Origin: Nanobdellota archaeon
GTDB lineage: Archaea; Nanobdellota; Nanobdellia; SCGC-AAA011-G17; GW2011-AR20
Direction of reading: 5' to 3'
DNA length: 10,036 nucleotides
Assembly (NCBI GenBank): GCA_018819375.1
Contig: JAHJQH010000026.1
Span: 1 to 10,036, forward strand
The notes under the pieces were generated by a model, which was not told the DNA's origin, searched no databases, and saw only the letters and a list, made by a program, of their open reading frames with translations. Of the stretch, positions 8,201 to 10,036 are shown in pieces (position 1 is the first letter of the stretch; the number at the start of each line of letters is the position of its first letter). A program made the position numbers and the translations under genes.

Positions 8201-9185
8201 TACTGTGGATGGTGGTGAAGGCGTGGTTTATGACGGGCAGGTTAAGAGAGAGAGCGAGAATGTCGTAGTTGATAAAAGAGTGAATTATGATACTATTACC
8301 AAGATAAAAGTTATTTGTGACCTTCCTAACAGAGCTGAGGTTGCTGCTGACACAGGTGCTGACGGCGTCGGGTTGGTCAGAATTGAGTTCATAATTGCTG
8401 AAAATGGAATTCATCCTATGTGGTATGTCAAAGAGGGAAATATTGAGGATTATGTCAATGTTCTTGTTGGAGGCTTGGGAAAGATAGCTGAGTCTTTTAA
8501 GGGAAAACCTGTCTGGGCCAGGACATCTGACATAAGAAGTGATGAATACAGGAACTTGAAAGGAGGCGATATGATTGATGATGAACCTAATCCCATGATT
8601 GGCTGGCACGGGATAAGGATGGGGTTGGATGAAGTTGAAATCCTTAAAGCTGAATTTGAAGCTGTTAAAAGACTGCATGAGAATGGTCATGATAATGTGG
8701 GTGTTATGCTCCCGTTTGTTACAAGAGTGGATGAGGTGAGAAGAGCAAAGGAGATTTTAAGGGAAGTTGGATTAGAACCTCTTAATGATGTTGAGTTTGG
8801 GGTAATGATAGAGACCCCGGCCAGTGTTTGGATTATTGAAGAATTATGTGATGAAGGCATTTCTTTTATTAGTTTTGGAACTAATGACCTAACTCAGACA
8901 ACCTTGGGAGTTGACAGGAACAATGAGAAGATACAGGGAATTTATGACGAAATGCATCCTGCTGTTCTGAGAGAGATTGAGCATGTGATTGATGTCTGCA
9001 AGAGGAAAGGTGTTGAAACTTCTATCTGCGGACAAGCTGGTTCTGAAGAAGAGATGGTGAAATTCTTGGTAAGGAAAGGAATTGATAGTATTTCTGCTAA
9101 TATGGATGCTGTTGGAAAAGTGAGTAGTGTTGTTGCGAGAGTTGAGAAAAAACTGCTTTTGGATAATGCCAGAAAGAGGAGTTAA
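5268..9185 (+). CDS. ppsA: Phosphoenolpyruvate synthase (pyruvate, water dikinase) with an in-frame intein
   Basis: The enzyme converts pyruvate, ATP and water to PEP, AMP and phosphate, opening gluconeogenesis. The precursor is 1305 residues from this ATG (1310 from the GTG at 5253). Removing the 521-residue intein leaves 784, the normal family size. The ATP-grasp domain (PPDK_N) starts near residue 12 with VGGKGANLGEM, reaches VRSSATAEDLP (144-154), is interrupted, and resumes with SASFAGQQ (676-683) to about 870. The phosphohistidine domain (about 884-990) has GGLTSHASIVSREMG, with His949 the phosphorylated residue (mature 428). The PEP-utilising TIM barrel (about 1010-1300) has Arg1085 in RTSDIR, FGTNDLTQ (1203-1210) and the catalytic Cys1254 in CGQ. 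All catalytic residues are present, but activity requires splicing because the insertion splits the nucleotide-binding loop. It has its own promoter downstream of EF1A. Confidence 0.95.
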   Translation: MKKGKGGKVKQEFIIWFKNIKKEDVGIVGGKGANLGEMFNIGLPIPPGFCVSASAYDFFLEEAGIREKITGVLKGVDVDDVTNLQEKAEEIQEIILNSEMPEELAKEICDAYNHLDVNIDLFKVVNKSTLSMIKAGRTVPYVAVRSSATAEDLPSIDENSHVLVKINNKPIYDTIKNIYGKFGDGSNSLIEVAAMKGNKVRWVKADQIYKHPARDKKLFKITTETGREIVITKNHSLITLDKDTLEPKTSSINELTGGEMVPVTKHINLLDLNYKEIDVLDYLNEKETFCENNLVYIKKNSTNWKIQTPLKRKLEINEDLAYFLGLYCAEGSTYKDNCVIITNSNEKIMNRIKEFLSEISLYHSQKMNKGSLRIYCKSLVRLLHKLTGDPLNKAGKGRSCKIKKVPDFIFGCDKEIIGSFLAGCYDGDGTISNSMVEYCSTSKALTGGVVKLLELLNIGLYIRKKKNAFLVCVPPYEAEKFFDAVNLEHAAKLTKLIKLVINCNKERKHPEFLNAVLISKGLSENIKSNFDDTLKREDVEVGICPLCSDPIGKTSHYKGKLRFHCEDCKKTFYDEDVKKEITKRYVYYDKKGRFKKGMTSWNKGLIKKERLSKNKFRKLMKMYCLTNYSNLFEGDILWDRIRNVEEIDYSGDVYDFTVPGLENFAAGLGGIITHNSASFAGQQATYLNVRGGKNLIKAVIGCFSSLFTARAIYYREKNNFDHMNVKVSVVVQKMINSEKSGVMFSINPSTNNPGEIVIEAGFGLGEAVVSGAINPDNYVVDKEGFKIKQKNVKKQSWMFTRDDNLGTTVKRKIAESRWEDQVLNENEIINLAKFGKKIEDHYEGAMDIEFAIENGRIYIVQARPVTTIKKPFSPEKIEKKEEYGSVLVRGLAASAGVASGPVKIIHGASEINKIEKGDILVTEMTNPDYVIAMQKANAIVTDEGGLTSHASIVSREMGIPAIVGTENATQVLKDGQIITVDGGEGVVYDGQVKRESENVVVDKRVNYDTITKIKVICDLPNRAEVAADTGADGVGLVRIEFIIAENGIHPMWYVKEGNIEDYVNVLVGGLGKIAESFKGKPVWARTSDIRSDEYRNLKGGDMIDDEPNPMIGWHGIRMGLDEVEILKAEFEAVKRLHENGHDNVGVMLPFVTRVDEVRRAKEILREVGLEPLNDVEFGVMIETPASVWIIEELCDEGISFISFGTNDLTQTTLGVDRNNEKIQGIYDEMHPAVLREIEHVIDVCKRKGVETSICGQAGSEEEMVKFLVRKGIDSISANMDAVGKVSSVVARVEKKLLLDNARKRS
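5730..7292 (+). mobile_element. Intein with LAGLIDADG homing endonuclease inside PEP synthase
   Basis: This 521-codon protein intron splices itself out. Numbering follows the ATG at 5268. Block A begins at Ser155 (SIDENSHVLV), block B has TKNH (Thr232-His235), block F is VEEIDYSGDVYDFTV (644-658), and block G is GGIITHN, ending in His674-Asn675 with Ser676 as the +1 nucleophile. Joining the flanks gives EDLP-SASFAGQQ, the uninterrupted family motif, which fixes both borders. The endonuclease motifs are LGLYCAEGS (acid Glu330) and FLAGCYDGDGTI (acid Asp428), both intact, so homing activity is plausible. Length exceeds the roughly 330-460 residues common for LAGLIDADG inteins, because of an extra region (about 535-640). 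Oddities are Pro154 at the -1 position and no His in the usual block F position (ENF). An intein in M. jannaschii PEP synthase is known from memory; whether the site is the same is unchecked. Confidence 0.95.
6897..7079 (+). other. Zinc-ribbon and basic WNKG module inside the intein
   Basis: Between the endonuclease and block F, the intein encodes CPLC (precursor Cys544, Cys547) and CEDC (Cys565, Cys568) 17 residues apart, a four-cysteine zinc-ribbon pattern. After a short charged linker comes RFKKGMTSWNKG (593-604), resembling the FKKG..PWNKG peptides I recall beside intron- and phage-type homing nucleases. Both parts suggest DNA recognition by the endonuclease. The domain call is inference from the pattern. 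Confidence 0.6.
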
Positions 9186-9208
9186 GGTTTGATTAGGAAT
9201 AGGGGTAG

Positions 9209-9232
9209 TTTTTTGAGAGGGAATGGTTTTTT
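9209..9232 (+). terminator. Oligo-T terminator after PEP synthase
   Basis: Two T6 runs (9209-9214 and 9227-9232) lie 24 and 42 bases after the stop codon, before the next promoter. There is no clear hairpin. Archaeal polymerase can stop on such runs, so this is a plausible but weak call. Confidence 0.35.
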
Positions 9233-9251
9233 GTGCTGCTTGAGATCCAAA

Positions 9252-9269
9252 CCGAAAGGTTTATATATT
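9252..9269 (+). promoter_or_regulatory. BRE/TATA promoter of the 161-residue gene
   Basis: CCGAAAGG (9252-9259) followed by TTTATATATT (9260-9269) is one of the best BRE/TATA pairs in the window. The expected start is near 9290, giving a leader of about 120 bases. The strength suggests a well-expressed gene. Confidence 0.7.
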
Positions 9270-9271
9270 GG

Positions 9272-9295
9272 TGTTATTACTGAATTATAGTAACA
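9272..9295 (+). promoter_or_regulatory. Dyad repeat between TATA box and predicted start; candidate operator
   Basis: TGTTATTA (9272-9279) pairs with TAGTAACA (9288-9295) across an 8-base spacer; one of the eight positions is a T-G wobble. It begins two bases after the TATA box and covers the predicted start site, where archaeal repressors commonly bind. Chance is possible in AT-rich DNA. Confidence 0.35.
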
Positions 9296-9307
9296 TTTAC
9301 TAATCAA

Positions 9308-9327
9308 GATAATAATTTAAGATTATC
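9308..9327 (+). repeat. Second dyad repeat in the leader
   Basis: GATAAT (9308-9313) and ATTATC (9322-9327) form a perfect inverted repeat, again with an 8-base spacer. Its centre is 34 bases from that of the first dyad. It could be a second regulator site or a weak leader hairpin. Confidence 0.3.
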
Positions 9328-9342
9328 AACAAAATGAATAAA

Positions 9343-9379
9343 GAGTAAAAATTAAATAAGATGAGTAAAAATTAAATAA
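9343..9379 (+). repeat. 17-bp direct repeat, 20-bp period, in the leader
   Basis: GAGTAAAAATTAAATAA occurs at 9343-9359 and again at 9363-9379 without a mismatch. The A-rich tract continues to about 9396. Two four-codon frames end in the repeats (ATG at 9334 and ATG at 9361), with no ribosome binding site seen for either. The tract probably keeps the leader unstructured. Confidence 0.85.
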
Positions 9380-9396
9380 AAATAAATAAAAAATTT

Positions 9397-9403
9397 AGGG
9401 GGT
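9397..9403 (+). promoter_or_regulatory. Shine-Dalgarno site of the 161-residue gene
   Basis: AGGGGGT lies nine bases before the ATG at 9413, the same spacing as for EF1A. It matches the anti-Shine-Dalgarno sequence with one G-U pair and supports this start. Confidence 0.7.
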
Positions 9404-9412
9404 ATTAAGAAA

Positions 9413-9898
9413 ATGGCAAACGGAAAAGAAAAAAAAGCAACACCATATTTTGATAAGGGAATAATCTTGAGAGACCTGGTATTTAAGGATGTTTTCGATG
9501 TAGCTAAAGAGTTTTCTACTCTTGGTGACTTCACTAAGCAAGAAAATATTATCAAGGCAAAGAATTCATTGATAAACAGAATTGGTAAATCTCATCTAAT
9601 TGCTCTTGGATTAACTCAAGGGGGAGACTTTAATAAAAAATTGTATGATGAGGACATAGAAGGCTTGTACCAAGAACCTGTTGTTGATTGCTTGAAAGGT
9701 TATGCTGCTGCTAAAAGCCCGTCTGAAGCGTTGACAGCTTTGGGAGTTGCATTAGAAAATCCTTGCAACAGGTATGTACATTCAGTTTCTGGAGAAATAG
9801 GAAAAGAGAGAAAAATAGAGATAACTGATGAAGAAAAGAAACTGGTAGACGAAAAAATGCTCGAAGACAAAATCTACAGGATGATTATGAAGGGTTAA
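9413..9898 (+). CDS. Unrecognised 161-residue soluble protein
   Basis: I do not recognise a family. The start is well supported by a promoter, a leader and a ribosome binding site. The chain has no signal peptide or membrane segment and nearly equal numbers of acidic and basic residues (about 27 and 26). It reads as mostly helical: a lysine-rich N-terminus, amphipathic stretches around 20-65, a more hydrophobic small-residue segment (about 89-116, with YAAAKSPSEALTALGVAL), and a highly charged C-terminal helix (about 136-159). Two cysteines (93 and 118) are the only potential metal or redox residues, and they are not in a CxxC pattern. No nucleotide-binding or catalytic motif is evident. The strong promoter with dyad repeats suggests an abundant, regulated protein. 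The neighbour upstream is PEP synthase, but separate promoters give no firm functional link. Confidence 0.85.
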   Translation: MANGKEKKATPYFDKGIILRDLVFKDVFDVAKEFSTLGDFTKQENIIKAKNSLINRIGKSHLIALGLTQGGDFNKKLYDEDIEGLYQEPVVDCLKGYAAAKSPSEALTALGVALENPCNRYVHSVSGEIGKERKIEITDEEKKLVDEKMLEDKIYRMIMKG

Positions 9899-9932
9899 AC
9901 CCCTTTTTCTTTTTTTATTTTATCTTTTTTTC
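9890..9932 (+). terminator. Hairpin and oligo-T terminator shared with the convergent gene's 3' end
   Basis: AAGGG (9890-9894) pairs with CCCTT (9901-9905) around a loop that contains the TAA stop. A long T-rich tract (9904-9931) follows. Part of that tract is the complement of the last lysine codons of the minus-strand gene, so terminator and coding sequence overlap. Confidence 0.6.
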
Positions 9933-10036
9933 TAAGAAGGACTTGATAGTTTTCACGAACTCGTGAGTTTCCTTGTTCAGTTCCTCATATTGTTTTGCTG
10001 AAATTTCTTTTAGTTCTTTGTTTGTTATCTTCTTTG
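9915..10036 (-). CDS. C-terminal end of a convergent gene (partial)
   Basis: The minus strand is open from the right edge to a TAA at 9917-9915, giving 39 complete C-terminal codons. The residues form a highly charged, amphipathic helix-like stretch (contains KELKEISAKQYEELNKE and ends in FLEKKIK). The even lysine/glutamate composition resembles real genes here, and the stop is 16 bases from the stop of the plus-strand gene, a normal convergent arrangement. Length and function cannot be judged. A chance open frame of 39 codons is possible but less likely given the composition. Confidence 0.6.
   Translation of the reverse strand, partial: KKITNKELKEISAKQYEELNKETHEFVKTIKSFLEKKIK

Overview
The window is a chromosomal stretch from an AT-rich archaeon. 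The evidence is an archaeal/eukaryotic-type elongation factor 1A instead of bacterial EF-Tu, TATA boxes preceded by purine-rich BRE-like sequence (recurring pattern GAAAGG-TTTATAWA) and no visible -35/-10 promoters, an archaeal-type PEP synthase, and Shine-Dalgarno sites matching an archaeal 16S 3' end. AT richness, compact spacing and the protein style would fit a DPANN or similar small-genome lineage, but that placement is inference.

Layout from left to right. 1-181 is non-coding: a leftward promoter at the edge and a GC-richer segment (99-170) with nested inverted repeats that looks like a structured RNA or a dispersed repeat. 182-3562 (minus) is a complete SMC chromosome-condensation ATPase, probably leaderless. 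3563-3788 is a divergent promoter region. 3789-5069 (plus) is elongation factor 1A with a strong promoter, a canonical ribosome binding site and a hairpin/oligo-T terminator. 5070-5267 holds the next promoter and a 13-bp tandem repeat of 4.5 copies that fills the leader of the following gene. 5268-9185 (plus) is phosphoenolpyruvate synthase interrupted by a 521-residue intein (5730-7292) with a LAGLIDADG-type homing endonuclease and an unusual zinc-ribbon/basic insert. 9186-9412 is a promoter and long leader with two dyad repeats and a direct repeat. 9413-9898 (plus) is an unrecognised 161-residue soluble protein. 9915-10036 (minus) is the 3' end of a convergent gene that leaves the window.

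The genes are separate transcription units, each with its own promoter, not a pathway operon: chromosome organisation (SMC), translation elongation (EF1A), the pyruvate-PEP node of central carbon metabolism (PEP synthase), and one unknown. No defence or biosynthetic system is visible. The unusual content is the intein and its extra domain, the repeat-filled ppsA leader, the structured element beside SMC, and the elaborate leader of the unknown gene.
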